Assembly (NCBI GenBank): GCA_022495995.1
Contig: JAFEMH010002440.1
Span: 248,001-312,000, forward strand
Direction of reading: 5' to 3'
Length of the DNA stretch: 64,000 nucleotides
DNA from: Adenophora triphylla var. japonica
Lineage: Eukaryota; Streptophyta; Magnoliopsida; Asterales; Campanulaceae
Shown here: one piece after another, positions 25,501 through 35,030 of the stretch
Layout: each line of letters begins with the position of its first letter
Numbering within the stretch: the first letter of the stretch is position 1
Made by a program: the position numbers and the translations under genes
Notes under the pieces: generated by a model
The model's input: the letters and a program-made list of their open reading frames with translations, nothing else
Told to the model about the DNA's origin: nothing
Databases searched by the model: none

Positions 25501-28157
25501 AGCATGCCTACTGCTTAACAACTATGTGTCCTGCCTCCTAGCAGGCAACATACACATGAATTTAGCCGATTCTCCCCATTCCAATCAATTTGAGCACAAC
25601 AGGGTACTTCATATGAATTATAGATACATCAACCGGAGAACTCTTCGATATCAAGACCAAGACAACCCATATACTTGCGCCTAATGCATGTAATATCCTA
25701 AAAAAATTATCTTACATCATCAACAACAGCAGCAACAACAAAGCCATGATTCTGAAATGATTTGGGGTCGGCTAACATGAATCACCGTATAGAATCGCCA
25801 ATGAAGAAGTGAGAAACAATGAAAAGGTGAGATGTGAAAAAAAAAAAATCAAAGAAGTTTTTTTTCGAAAGAAGAAAAAAAAGAAGAAAATAAAAAATAG
25901 ATAAAATATACAAATAGTATAAAAATATTATGAAAGCTAAGAATATATTTAAAATAAGAAAATAGTTTAAAGAAAATCCTAAATAAAGTGATTATAATTT
26001 GGCATGATGTACACATAACAATTCGGCTTTACATTCAATAAACTCCTTTGAAGTCATATGGCCAGAAATTTCCCTATCTTCATGACCACTCTATTTGCTC
26101 TCCTTTGTGTCTAAATATATATATTGAAATCTAAGGAGCTACTTTGGATTTTGTAACGGCGGAAAATCCTACTCTATTCTACAATCAGATTACGTCAACT
26201 AAAATTCGTCAATAGTTGGAGTTTTCCCATGCAGCCCCTTCTGTGCATCCGCTGGTATCTTCGGCCTTTATTCAAGCCATCAGTGATACCGAAGCCAAGC
26301 TGAATTTATATGTATTTCATGCGTTTAAACTCATTTTACAATACATCACTTCTTCATCAACTCTCTGAACTTTGCAAGGAATTAATAAAAACATAACATG
26401 TTCAAAGTAAATTATACAGGAGCTGTCCAACAAGTATCACTCTGAAAGCATGATTTTTAAAATGTATATTTTTCAGCAAAGAACTAAAGTTGGATTGAAA
26501 CAATTAGCCAAGATGTGACAGTTGTTGTCGACAAAGTAAAATCTCAAAAAAACAATTAGCCAAGATGTGTGCTTTATGCGCTGCACTCAAAACAGAGTAA
26601 AAAATTCTGGATGGGAGGCGGTAGTGGTCTGAGATGTTAATTATTCTGGATGGGAGTTGGGCTCTTAAGTAAATGAAGGTTTTCTAAGTATAGAGTTCAT
26701 GGTTTTCAGTAGATACGAGGTTTAATCAGAAATTTCTCCCAAAAAAAACTAATTTCGTTAATACTTGTTATATGACATCCCAGAGTAAGAATATACTCCC
26801 TCCGTCCCACAATTCTACGCACTTTTTGTGCCGGCGCGGGAATTAAGGTAAAAGGTGATAAAGGTAATGTGTTGTGAGTGTAAAAGTAAAATAGGAGAGA
26901 GAATGAGTGGAGAGAATAGTAAATTTGAAAAGTGTTGTGAGTAGAGAGAAGTGGGTCCCATTTCCATTTTGGGAAAGTGCAGATTATTGTGGGACGCCCA
27001 AAAGAGGTCTTTTTACGGATTATTGTGGGACGGAGGGAGTAACCTTTATTGAACTTGCAAGCTGTATTTGATTCTCTTTCTTAGCTTTCTTTTCTTTTTC
27101 TTACATAACAGAGAAGTAACTCTTTCACAAAATTTGTGAATAATCGAAACTAGAAATGCAGCACCCCTTTTCATTATTTTTCCTCCCGGGGGTGAGAGGG
27201 TGATCCTTATTAAGAAGCTTGTTATTGCGGGAGAAATGTTCTAGGCACCAAGGATCTCGCCTTTGAAATCTACTCTATACTCAGGCTATCCCACTTTTAT
27301 AGCTACTCATTGGATAGCCAAAAAAGGGTAATAAATGGTAGAAACACAAAATACAGCCAGAAAGTGTGCTAAAAAAGACTTACGGAATGTGCTCATCAAT
27401 TGGTCCCAATGCAGGATCATATAAACCTGCAGGCACTGGCCTCCCCACACTATCAAGCAACACGGGGTTAGTAATCTTCATAACACTATGTTTCCTGACT
27501 TCTTCATCCGTCATAAAACTGAACCTGACCCCCATCACGGATTCCGATGCACCCTAACAAAGAATAGTTCACATAATTTAAGTAACACTGAGAATTTTTA
27601 GGCCTAAATCATAAATAAATAAAAAACACAATAAAAGGAGAAAGTTATTATTTGAACAACAAAATCAATTATAGTAAAAAAGCAGGTAGATTTATGGGAG
27701 AGTGACCGAGAAGTTCTAAAAAAGTATCATAATGCCCGAGAAGTTCCTTCACCATGTTGTATTATAAATGCAGTATTATATTCACATATGAGTGAATATA
27801 ATAATAGTGCATGCAATATTATATATTACAGCATAAGAAATTCTAGGTTATTTCGATTTAATGAGGAACTTGAGGGGAAGTGATTTGTTCCAAAAGTAAC
27901 TTCCGGGTCAAATTCCCCTAGATTTATTGAGCCCAGAAAAGAGCTCAGCTCAGCTCAACCTAACTAAACTTAACCTTCGTCCTAGTACATACAGCATCAG
28001 CAGTTCAAACCCTAGATAAACAATTTGGCACGCTGATAACTAATCAAATAAGTCATGAAAATCCAAAAAAAAAAAAAGTAGAAAAACTAACTACTGCTAT
28101 CAATTCAGAGATAGATGAAGATTATAATTGAGCGAATACCTCGGTTGTTTGCGCCAT
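6354..28157 (-). CDS. NRPA1: DNA-directed RNA polymerase I subunit 1 (A190), 21 exons
   Basis: This is the largest catalytic subunit of nucleolar Pol I, which makes the rRNA precursor. Exons on the minus strand: 28157-28140, 27553-27384, 25297-25138, 25025-24708, 23276-23016, 22926-22747, 22490-22328, 22148-21958, 20459-20196, 19357-19269, 19181-19034, 18455-18237, 18126-17794, 17651-17513, 15723-15518, 14384-14182, 13777-13579, 13468-13209, 8644-8504, 8146-7363, 6983-6354. All phases agree and give about 1691 residues, near the usual plant length. Zinc ligands occur in [18 protein letters not shown] (about 63-80) and CARCGSKNP. The catalytic loop [10 protein letters not shown] lies at about 608-617. 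The bridge-helix region includes [17 protein letters not shown] (about 1005-1021), and [19 protein letters not shown] (about 1155-1173) precedes the trigger region. Exon 20 holds a long acidic, low-complexity insert (about 1338-1430) typical of A190. The protein ends [13 protein letters not shown] saw no disabling change. The exon 17 donor (GCT|GTTAGA) is the least certain junction. Confidence 0.95.
7030..7309. mobile_element. Stowaway-like MITE in NRPA1 intron 20
   Basis: The left end CTTCCTCCGCTCCAAAATAG and the right end CTATTTTGAACGGGAGGGAG are inverted. A TA precedes the left end; the right TA has decayed. It fills most of the 379-bp intron. Confidence 0.65.
9778..10030. mobile_element. 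Stowaway MITE
   Basis: Ends CCCTCAGTCCC and GGGACAAAGGGAG are inverted, with long inner complementarity (TTGACTTTCATGGTCAA and its reverse). TA duplications sit at 9776-9777 and 10031-10032. Length is 253 bp. Confidence 0.85.
10120..11720 (-). mobile_element. RTE-like LINE remnant, 3' end with RT fragment
   Basis: Reading the minus strand, 11702-11490 encodes a non-LTR reverse transcriptase piece with [16 protein letters not shown], the active-site FADD block. A hAT-like block interrupts it. Then 10769-10575 reads [20 protein letters not shown], and 10578-10378 carries [12 protein letters not shown] and QEWRANIHV, the usual C-terminal end of this LINE family. The 3' UTR ends at about 10120 with CCAAATTATTTTGGGACTAA and a TTG-rich tail, typical of plant RTE elements. 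The element is truncated at its 5' end and has several stops, so it is dead. Confidence 0.8.
10810..11387. mobile_element. hAT-like element made of degenerate GAGCTC-type repeats
   Basis: The right end is CGTTTACAGCCCTA, whose complement TAGGGCTGTAAACG is a common plant hAT terminus. Nearly the whole interior is an irregular run of GCTCGA, GCTCGG and GAGCTC units broken by an AT patch near 11030. No matching left end or 8-bp duplication is found, so the left side is probably lost. It lies inside the LINE. Confidence 0.6.
11770..12750 (-). mobile_element. TRIM-sized LTR retrotransposon in NRPA1 intron 18
   Basis: Two direct repeats of about 336 bp (11770-12105 and 12416-12750) flank an interior of only 310 bp with no coding capacity. 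The interior has a tRNA-Met primer site on the minus strand at 12415-12404 (TGGTATCAGAGC) next to one LTR, and a purine tract (complement of TGCCCCCGCAAGATGG, 12106-12121) next to the other. It also holds a 31-bp tandem duplication at about 12299-12360. Flanking 5-mers AACGT and AACAT look like a target duplication with one CpG decay. It would depend on enzymes from another element. Confidence 0.85.
16031..16730. repeat. 350-bp tandem duplication in NRPA1 intron 14
   Basis: Bases 16031-16380 and 16381-16730 are direct copies. By eye the only change is GAGATGC versus GAGATAC near 16340/16690, so the event is recent. It contains no coding sequence. Confidence 0.95.
16975..17262. mobile_element. 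Stowaway MITE, family 1
   Basis: Ends CTCCCTCCGTCC and GGGACGGAGGGAG are inverted, with TA at 16973-16974 and 17263-17264. The interior has an internal direct repeat of about 70 bp (GTGAGTGTAAAAGTAAAATA twice). The same interior words recur in the copies at 26.8, 32.7, 52.3 and 57.5 kb. Confidence 0.92.
21387..21513. mobile_element. Short LINE 3'-end copy in NRPA1 intron 8
   Basis: It contains AAGCCTTAGTCCCAAAATGA twice and the GATTTGGGGTCGG word shared with the LINE at 10.1 kb and the fragment at 25.7 kb. It is bracketed by a roughly 30-bp direct repeat beginning CAGATACAAGTAACTGCTCA at about 21356 and 21514, which looks like a long target duplication. Confidence 0.6.
22539..22670. repeat. 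Compound microsatellite and palindrome in NRPA1 intron 6
   Basis: (TG)n at 22539-22574 passes into (TTGGTG)n to 22618, then (TGTGGG)n to 22640. It ends in a 32-bp near-perfect palindrome at 22639-22670 (TATGCGTGTATATATA against its complement). It lies about 75 bp from exon 6. Confidence 0.93.
25720..25990 (-). mobile_element. LINE 3'-end fragment in NRPA1 intron 2
   Basis: It starts with an AACAACAGCAGC-type tail and shares GATTTGGGGTCGGCTAACAT with the LINE at 10.1 kb, followed by the same A-rich and AAAGAAGA-rich 3' UTR composition. No coding region remains. Confidence 0.65.
26796..27039. mobile_element. Stowaway MITE, family 1
   Basis: Inverted ends CTCCCTCCGTCCCA and GGGACGGAGGGAG with TA at 26794-26795 and 27040-27041. 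It lies in NRPA1 intron 2. Confidence 0.92.
28008..28015 (+). promoter_or_regulatory. Telo-box in NRPA1 intron 1
   Basis: AAACCCTA lies about 140 bp downstream of the ATG within intron 1. Telo-boxes near the start are known from plant ribosomal-protein and nucleolar genes, where they act with site II elements. One such octamer can occur by chance in AT-rich DNA. Confidence 0.45.
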
Positions 28158-28376
28158 CTCTTCCTTCGGTAATTGAAAAGCTTCAAACAAAAATAAAGGA
28201 GAGCAGCAGCAGCTTTTCCCTGGCGGAAAAGAGGGAGAGGAGGAAGAAGAAACCGGAATGGGGCGGAAAGAGAATAAGGGTTGCCGTAAAAAAAAATAAG
28301 CGGGCTGGGATCAACTAATGGCCCAATAATTGGGCCCCAAATCCCCAATTTTTCATCGCACATTTTCCCGGGCCAT
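28158..28376 (-). promoter_or_regulatory. NRPA1 5' UTR and core promoter region
   Basis: About 220 bp separate the ATG from the first inverted-repeat element sequence. The stretch is more GC-rich than its surroundings and includes the site II palindrome at 28320-28336 and a purine-rich block near 28210-28260. No clear TATA box is seen. Confidence 0.5.
28320..28336. promoter_or_regulatory. Site II (TCP-type) palindrome upstream of NRPA1
   Basis: GGCCCAATAATTGGGCC holds two inverted GGCCCA/TGGGCC cores about 165 bp upstream of the ATG. Such cores are known TCP-binding site II elements of ribosome-biogenesis genes. The assignment here is by motif only. Confidence 0.55.
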
Positions 28377-28852
28377 AATAGTTAAGTGGGACTCAGTCAC
28401 TCAGCCCTCAGACTACCCATATTGGTGACCTCTCGTGTCGTGACAGGATCACCATGGATTACAACTTAAAAAAAAAAAAAAGTCATCAAAATACATGACT
28501 CCGGGCATCCAGCCAACCTAGATTGGCACAAGCTGGGTCACCAAAATGGGACACATGTCACCCAATGATTGGGTGACATGTATTTATATAAATATATATT
28601 TAAAATTGATATATTTTATATAATTATATAAAATAATAAAATAAAAAATATATCAAAATTCATAAAAAAAAATTATAATTGTATGAGTAATTATTTTTAA
28701 TAATTGTACGGATAATTTTAGAAATATTATTACTAATACATTATTTTAAAAAATAAAATGATAAGTATTTTAGGTAAGTTGAAATAAAGAAAAATAAATA
28801 TTTTATTAAAAGGTTGGGTTAGGTTGGTTGGGTTGGGTCACTGATGAGAGTA

Positions 28853-29027
28853 TCTATAATATAAATGAGGAAGGGGTTTGCTACAGTGGTATGAACAGTT
28901 TCAAGCTGCGAAATTCCCATTTTGCCCTCATACATTTGTCCCTTTCTCATTTTACCCTTAAAAAAAATTTAATTTAAAAAAAAATTAAAAAAAAAATCAC
29001 GTGGCCTTGGACACGGACATGTACTAG
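28853..29027 (+). mobile_element. Small Helitron in the left arm
   Basis: It starts TCTATAATATAAATGAGG and ends with a hairpin (GTGGCCTTGGACAC) and ACATGTACTAG. It sits between A and T, as Helitron insertion requires. Length is 175 bp with no coding region. Confidence 0.78.
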
Positions 29028-29782
29028 TAAATTATATAAGTTTGGGAGTGTGTAAATGGAAGTGAGAGAAATTAATATTTTATTAGAGGTTGGGTTGGGT
29101 TGGGTTGGGGTCACTGATGAGGGTAGTCTCATTTTACTGTAAAACTACTGTTAAATTTTGTAATAAAAATTGTTACATTTATTTATGAAAATTTTTTACT
29201 TTTTTAAAAAAGAAAAACAGTAACATTTTCTCTACAAAAACTATTACATTCATTTGTATAACAAATTATACTCATATATATAATTTGTTACATTTCAATT
29301 TCTCAATAAAAAAAAACAATCAAATTATTTAAAAATTTCTGCAAAACTATACTTACATTTTATAATAAAAACTATTTATTTTAGAATTTCAACTGTTGCA
29401 TTCCTTCGTATTAAGTGTTACATTTTAGGCGACGAACGACTTAAATTTTTTGTTTGTTTTAAAATATGATTTTACAAAATTTAAAACCATATCATCACAC
29501 TACTATTTTGATTCGTATCAAACATAACATTGTTTTCGGATTTATTTTTCTGACTTCAAAATAATAAGAAAGATCATTTTTAAGTTGTTGGAATTTTTAT
29601 TTAAAAAAAAAAATACGAGGCAGCCAGTGAATAGGCGGGTGGGAGTGGGGAGACTGTCCCACTTAAGTATTTGTCATAATTTAAAGTGGATTCATGCATA
29701 GTAATTCAATTCAACTTTATTAAGGTAAATTAGGGAAAGAAAATAGAGCACTAAATTAAAAATATTTGGATAGTTAAAGGGG

Positions 29783-29848
<66 letters not shown>

Positions 29849-30056
29849 AGACGAAAAGATTATAGTTAAAAATATTTGGATAGTTATATTCCTTCTGTCT
29901 CTAAATAAATGTCTGCTTTTAAAAAATTTATGTTTCAAAATAAGTCTCCTTATTTAAAATTTGTTCTAAATATTTTTATCAATTTTTTGCACTAGTCACT
30001 TCATATTTGCAAAATTAAATATTTAAAAATTGTAAAATAAATAAATAAATATATAC

Positions 30057-30106
<50 letters not shown>
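29028..30106. other. Loop sequence of the inverted-repeat element
   Basis: AT-rich non-coding DNA. It holds a (TTA)n microsatellite at 29783-29848, a single Stowaway-like end near 29888 (CCTTCTGTCTC), and (AT)n at 30065-30114. No gene is seen. Confidence 0.6.
29783..29848 (+). repeat. (TTA)n microsatellite
   Basis: About 22 uninterrupted trinucleotide units. Confidence 0.97.

Positions 30107-30114
<8 letters not shown>
30065..30114 (+). repeat. (AT)n microsatellite
   Basis: About 25 AT units directly preceding the Helitron start. Confidence 0.95.
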
Positions 30115-30118
<4 letters not shown>

Positions 30119-31182
30119 TAAATGAAGGGTGCATTCTCAACAGTACTCTCTACAGTTCCAATCTGCCATTTTACCATTTTGCCCCCATATTTTTGTCCCT
30201 TTCCCATTTTGCCCTCCCTTTAAAAAAAAAAAAAAAATTTTTTAATTAACAACACACACATAGTCACATACCCATTCAATTTGAATTTCAAAAGGGAGGA
30301 GAGAGAGAGAGGACGGGGGGAGAGACAGACTCCCACACTGCACCGCCGCCCCGGCACCATCTCCGACATCACACACTCCGCCGGCCCATCTCCCACACCG
30401 CCGGCCTCCTCCTATTCGTCGCCGCCAGATTATTGGGTTTATCGACGGTGATTTCCAAACCTAATGGGGTTACGAGCGATTTCCTATCTTCTTCTTTGGG
30501 TCGTTGGCAAAATCGTGGGTCCAACCCGGATCGTTCACTGATTATGGCGTTTAAGACTATAGCTACCATGTCTGATAGGTGAGTATGATTGAGTTTTTAA
30601 TTTTGGGTTTTATGTGTTTTGTGAAGAAGCGTTGGAAGAAGATAGTCGTTTGATACACATGTAGAAATAAATAGTATACATTGATTTCGATTTCTATTTC
30701 GATTTCTACATACATATAGCTGCTGAACTCCAGGCAAACGATAGCTACAGTATACATTTTAGATGGTTTCTTTTGATTGTCATACTTTTGGGGGTTTAGA
30801 AATGTGGAAGATAGATAGATATGGTTAGAGCAGCCGAATTTTGATTTCAGTTATTTGGGGTTGTTTAGTTATGCAGAGAGAAATAGATATACACATAACC
30901 AGTATGTAAATGTTTTGGGTGATTGGAGTTTTTTTTACTTGGATTGTTTATTGGGGATAAGTTTATTCATTATCCATTAATAATCATGTTTGTTCACGTA
31001 AAAAGAAATTTTTAAAATTTCTTTTTTCAATTTTTTTTTTAAATTAAAAAAAATATATACCACGTGTCATCGGACACGGGCATAATGTTTATGTTCATAC
31101 ATCACTATAATTTGTAACTATAATGTTTATGTTAATTAAAAAAAAAAAGACCCGTGTCCTCGGACACGGGCATATGTACTAG
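30107..31182 (+). mobile_element. Helitron with captured gene-like segment
   Basis: The 5' end (TATAGTATAAATGAAGGGTG) matches the starts of the small Helitrons at 28.85 and 58.08 kb, except that the initial TC is blurred by the AT repeat. The 3' end is a hairpin CCCGTGTCCTCGGACACGGG at 31151-31170 followed by CATATGTACTAG, and a T flanks it. A second, similar hairpin without CTAG lies at about 31062-31080. Between them and the 5' end, 30290-30600 is GC-richer and gene-like. It has no helicase or Rep domain, so it is non-autonomous. Confidence 0.75.
30544..30578 (+). pseudogene. Captured 5' exon-like fragment inside the Helitron
   Basis: After a GC- and CT-rich leader-like stretch (30300-30460), ATG at 30544 opens [12 protein letters not shown]. 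The exon ends at GATAG with a good donor GTGAG at 30579, followed by intron-like T-rich DNA. An upstream ATG at 30463 opens [19 protein letters not shown] and stops at 30540. This looks like the 5' UTR, first exon and intron start of a host gene taken up by the Helitron. I do not recognise the source gene. Confidence 0.4.
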
Positions 31183-31187
31183 TATAT

Positions 31188-32423
31188 ATATATATTATAG
31201 TTAGTGAGGAGGGTTATGGCTTCGTCACGTGGACAAGTTTAGGCAAACTCTTGATTTTGGAGAAGCCACGTCATCACTATCCCAAAATCTATATGACTTT
31301 TGGTATTCTCCTTATTAGCTAATACTATTAATTAATAATAATAGTTATTTTATATGTTAACTATTACTTTTAATAGTATTAGTTAACTATAATAGTTACT
31401 TTATAAGTTAACTATTACTATTAATTGTATTAGTTAACTATAATAGTTACTATATATGTTAACTATTACTATTAATTGTATTAGTTAACTATAATAGTTA
31501 CTATATAAGTTAACTATTACTATTAATAGTATAAGTTAATTATAATAGTTACTATACTATATGTTAACTATTACTATTAATAGTATTAGTTAACTATAAT
31601 AGTTACATTATAAGTTAACTATTACTATTAATTGTATTAGTTAACTATAATAGTTACTATATATGTTAACTATTACTATTAATAATGTTAGTTAACTATA
31701 ATAGTTACTATATATGTTAACTATTACTATTAATTGTATTAGTTAACTATAATAGTTACTATATAAGTTAACTATTACTATTAATAGTATTAGTTAACTA
31801 TAATAGTTACTATATATGTTAACTATTACTATTAATAGTATTAGTTAACTATAATAGTTACTATATATGCTAACTATTATTATAAATAGTATTAATTTAC
31901 TATATAGGTTAAGTAATATTATTATAGTTACAATATATGCTAACTATTACTATTAATAATATTAGTTAATCATAATAGTTACTATATATATATATCAAAG
32001 TAGGTCGTTAATAATGCCAATGAGCATTTAGCTTAAAGACGTACTTTTTTCGGAAAGGTTAAGGGTTGTAACCCCCTACATTCTATTTAAAATGTTGTAA
32101 TTTGAAAAGAAATAGGTCGTTAGTTTTTTCATTCACTTTGTTAACGTCCATAAAAAATGTTGCATACTGACATAAATTATGACATCAAAAATAAATGATA
32201 TAAAGTATGAACATCAAAAATAAAATAGCAAAATTTGCTACATTGTTAGTCACAATGCAATTCCTATTAAACTTATGTGCAACAAAGTTATTTAAATTGA
32301 ACACAATTTTTCTAACTTTATAAATGTTAATGTTTTGATTCATTTATTATATACTATATTATAAAAAATAAATCATGATATTAGTAAATTAGCTTTTCGT
32401 GCGAAACACGAGTTACCTACTAG
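31188..32423 (+). mobile_element. Helitron carrying a 51-bp minisatellite
   Basis: The 3' end TTTTCGTGCGAAACACGAGT with ACCTACTAG at 32415-32423 is a known Helitron terminal form, and T follows. The 5' end, near TATAGTTAGTGAGGAGGGTT, is blurred by TA repeats and touches the 3' end of the previous Helitron. The minisatellite at 31318-31990 makes up over half of it. No Rep or helicase. Confidence 0.65.
31318..31990. repeat. 51-bp AT-rich minisatellite, about 13 copies
   Basis: Units share AGTTAACTATTACTATTAAT and ATTAGTTAACTATAATAGTT. The two halves of a unit are partly complementary, so each copy can fold back. Copies differ by a few bases (ATAT/ATAAG, TTGT/TAGT). Confidence 0.92.
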
Positions 32424-32664
32424 TATTTATTTAGGGACAATACATTTTAATTCCTTAGAGACAAGTGATAAATAATGAGAGCCCAACGTCTCATTTAAAA
32501 GAAAGGAAGCGAAACTTAAATAACTAGCCAAAGTTAGAAGTTGGGCCATACAGTTAGACTATCCCCGACCCAACCCAACCCAACCCGATCCGACCCAATT
32601 CAACATAACCTCAAATAAAATATTAATTTCTCTCATTTTCATATACACAACTCTAAATCTTATA

Positions 32665-32940
32665 CTCCCTTCGTCCCAACATAAGCTTTCCACTTTTGGC
32701 TTTGCACGCAAAATAAGAAAATGGGTGAAAAGAAAAAATATTGTGAGTGTAGTTTGAAAATAGGAGAGAGAAAGAGCGAAGGGAATAGTAAATTATAATG
32801 GTGTTGTGAGTATTAAAATAATGTAGGAGAGAGAATGAGTGGAGAAAATAATAAAGATTTTTTGCCAAAAAAAAAAGTGAAAGTTTTTAACGGAACACCC
32901 AAAATGGTAAAATGGAAAGCTTCTACTGGGACGGAGGGAG
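32665..32940. mobile_element. Stowaway MITE, family 1, in the right arm
   Basis: Ends CTCCCTTCGTCCCA and TGGGACGGAGGGAG with TA at 32663-32664 and 32941-32942. It interrupts the right arm of the large inverted-repeat element. Confidence 0.9.
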
Positions 32941-33407
32941 TATAATGTATATTTTCATCAGTGACCCAACCCAACCAAACGTTTTAATAAAATGTTTTTT
33001 TTTCTTTACTTCAACTTACCTAAAATACTTATCATTTTATTTTTTTAAATAATGTATTAGTAATAATATTTCTAAAATTACTCATACAATTATTAAAAAT
33101 AATTACCTATACAATTATAAAAAAAAATTATAAATTTTGATATATTTTTTATTTTATTATTTTAAATAATTATATAAAATATATTAATTTTAAAAATATA
33201 TTTATATAAACACATGTCACCCAATAAAAGAATGACATATGTATAAAGAGTAGGTTTTGGGGAGAACTAGTTTCTCCCTAACATTATAAAAAGTCTTGTT
33301 TTAAAAATCGAAACAAAGGCACTTACAATTTTTTTTTAAATAAAAAATAAGACTTTTTATAATATTTAGGAAAACTAGTTTCCCCCAAAATTTTCTGATA
33401 TATAAAA

Positions 33408-34319
33408 TCTATACTATCCTACTAAAACAATAACCGCTGATGTTATTATTGGACACTTGGCTGCTTCTGGTGAAAAAATTTCCCTCCAAAACACATGTTG
33501 ACATCATCACTCATTAATTCAATTAATTACTGGCTTTAATTAATTAGTTTAAAATATTTATACATCCATATTAATTATTGTTTCTCATACCAATACTCCC
33601 TCTCACTTTACTTAAGTTATTCAATTTAATAATTTACATGTTCAAATAAATATAATTGCACATTGAATAATTAATTAATTTCAGTTATTTTCTTTTAATT
33701 ATTCAACTTAACCAATTTACATACACCTAATAATATTCAATTCTAAAAAAATCAATTTTAGAGGCTAATGTGGTGTTCATTAAATATTTAACATTTAAAA
33801 ATAAAATTTCTCATTGTTAATATTCATGAATAATCTTTTATTTTTTTAATTTGAAAATGCTACTTCTTATATTCCGGTTTAAACTACATATTTACCTCAC
33901 CAAACATTCAAAACTCCCTATTTAACCATTTTTCTATTGACATCGTATTTTTATGTTAAAATAACTTATCCAATATTTTTCTTTTATTACGAAACAAACA
34001 AAATTTCAGTTTTGTTATTATATTTACGGTAAGACTTTTAATATTTTTTCTTAGATATGACTTTTTAATACTCATTCATTCTATATGAACATGTCTTTAT
34101 TGTTAAAAAATATATGATAATTGCTCATTTTTTGAGAAATTAATATATCTTACTTTCAAACAACAAGTTCTAATTCATATTTACACTCAGTATAATAAGA
34201 TCATAAAAGAATTTAAGTATTTATTTTATTAAAACCACTTAAATGTCCATTAAAATAAATATTTTATATTTCAAATGACAAAATTTAAAAAACCGTGCAT
34301 CGCACGGGTAGTAGCCTAG
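33408..34319 (+). mobile_element. Non-autonomous Helitron in the right arm
   Basis: It starts TCTATACTATCCTACTAAAA after an A. It ends with the classic hairpin ACCGTGCATCGCACGGGT, then AGTAGCCTAG, followed by T. Length is 912 bp, AT-rich, with no coding region. Confidence 0.88.
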
Positions 34320-34537
34320 TATGGAAACAATTTGGTGACCCAACTTGGGGGTTTGAGGATTGGCCGCCCTAGATTGCCTATTTTCATGATTTTTTTTTTA
34401 TTTTATTTTTTTTTGTGTGTTGATCCTCGTGGTCCTGGTGACCCAAGAATGGAAGTAGGCTTAGAGCATGGGATAGCCGTACACTGTGACCAAAATATGG
34501 GTCCATATCAACAGGTAAATAAATGTACCAAATATTT

Positions 34538-34771
34538 GACGGAGACAGAAATTTTTGTTAGTGAGGACAAAGATTGAAAAAGACAAAAAAAATAAATAAA
34601 AATTTAACTGTAATTTCGTAAACAACAGAGGCAAAAACAAATCTAATATAATATTTCTTTTATTCCAAAAAATATAATTTTTAACAAATAATAGTAATCC
34701 CTAAGTTTTTATTATTTTAAATTAATGGAGGCAGATGCCCCCCTTTGCACCTTGTGCAGCAGCTCTGCAAC
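34538..34771. mobile_element. Decayed hAT-like MITE candidate
   Basis: GACGGAGACAGAAATTTTTG on the left and CCCCCTTTGCACCTTGTGC on the right resemble the ends of the widespread plant CAGTGGCGGA hAT-type MITEs, but the outer termini have decayed and no duplication is visible. Confidence 0.35.
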
Positions 34772-35030
34772 TTAGGCTCTGTTTGTTTGTAGTAAAATAT
34801 TTTTTGAAAAACGCTTTTTTTTTTAATTTTTTGGTGTTTGATAAGTATCGAAAAATGGAAAAATATTTTTTGAAAAATGTTTTCCCCCTTTTCGGTGTAA
34901 AATGACTTACGAATTTTTCCTAAATAAAACATTTTTCAAAAAATGGTAACACCCTCACACACTTAACTTTTCATACACCCCCACGTTATCCACCCCACTC
35001 ACCACCACCACCCACTGCCCCCCCCCCCAC

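Larger units (their letters stand above)
28395..34470. mobile_element. Large imperfect inverted-repeat (MULE-like or foldback) element
   Basis: The left arm (about 28395-29126) and the right arm (about 32565-34470) are inverted copies once later insertions are removed. Matching landmarks are TTTGGTGACCCAACTTGG at 34332 against the complement of 28538-28556, ATTGGGTGACATG near 28570 against the complement near 33215, and GGTTGGGTTGGGTTGGG near 29091 against CCCAACCCAACCC near 32573. Long arms of several hundred bp suggest a MULE or foldback type. A target duplication was not found and there is no transposase. It carries Helitrons and a Stowaway as later insertions. Confidence 0.6.

Noticed and set aside
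30463..30578. A complete small host gene in the Helitron
   Set aside because: Only leader, one exon and a donor site are visible; no further exon follows before the Helitron end.
31318..31990. CRISPR-like regular array
   Set aside because: Units are directly adjacent with no unique spacers, in a plant Helitron; it is a minisatellite.
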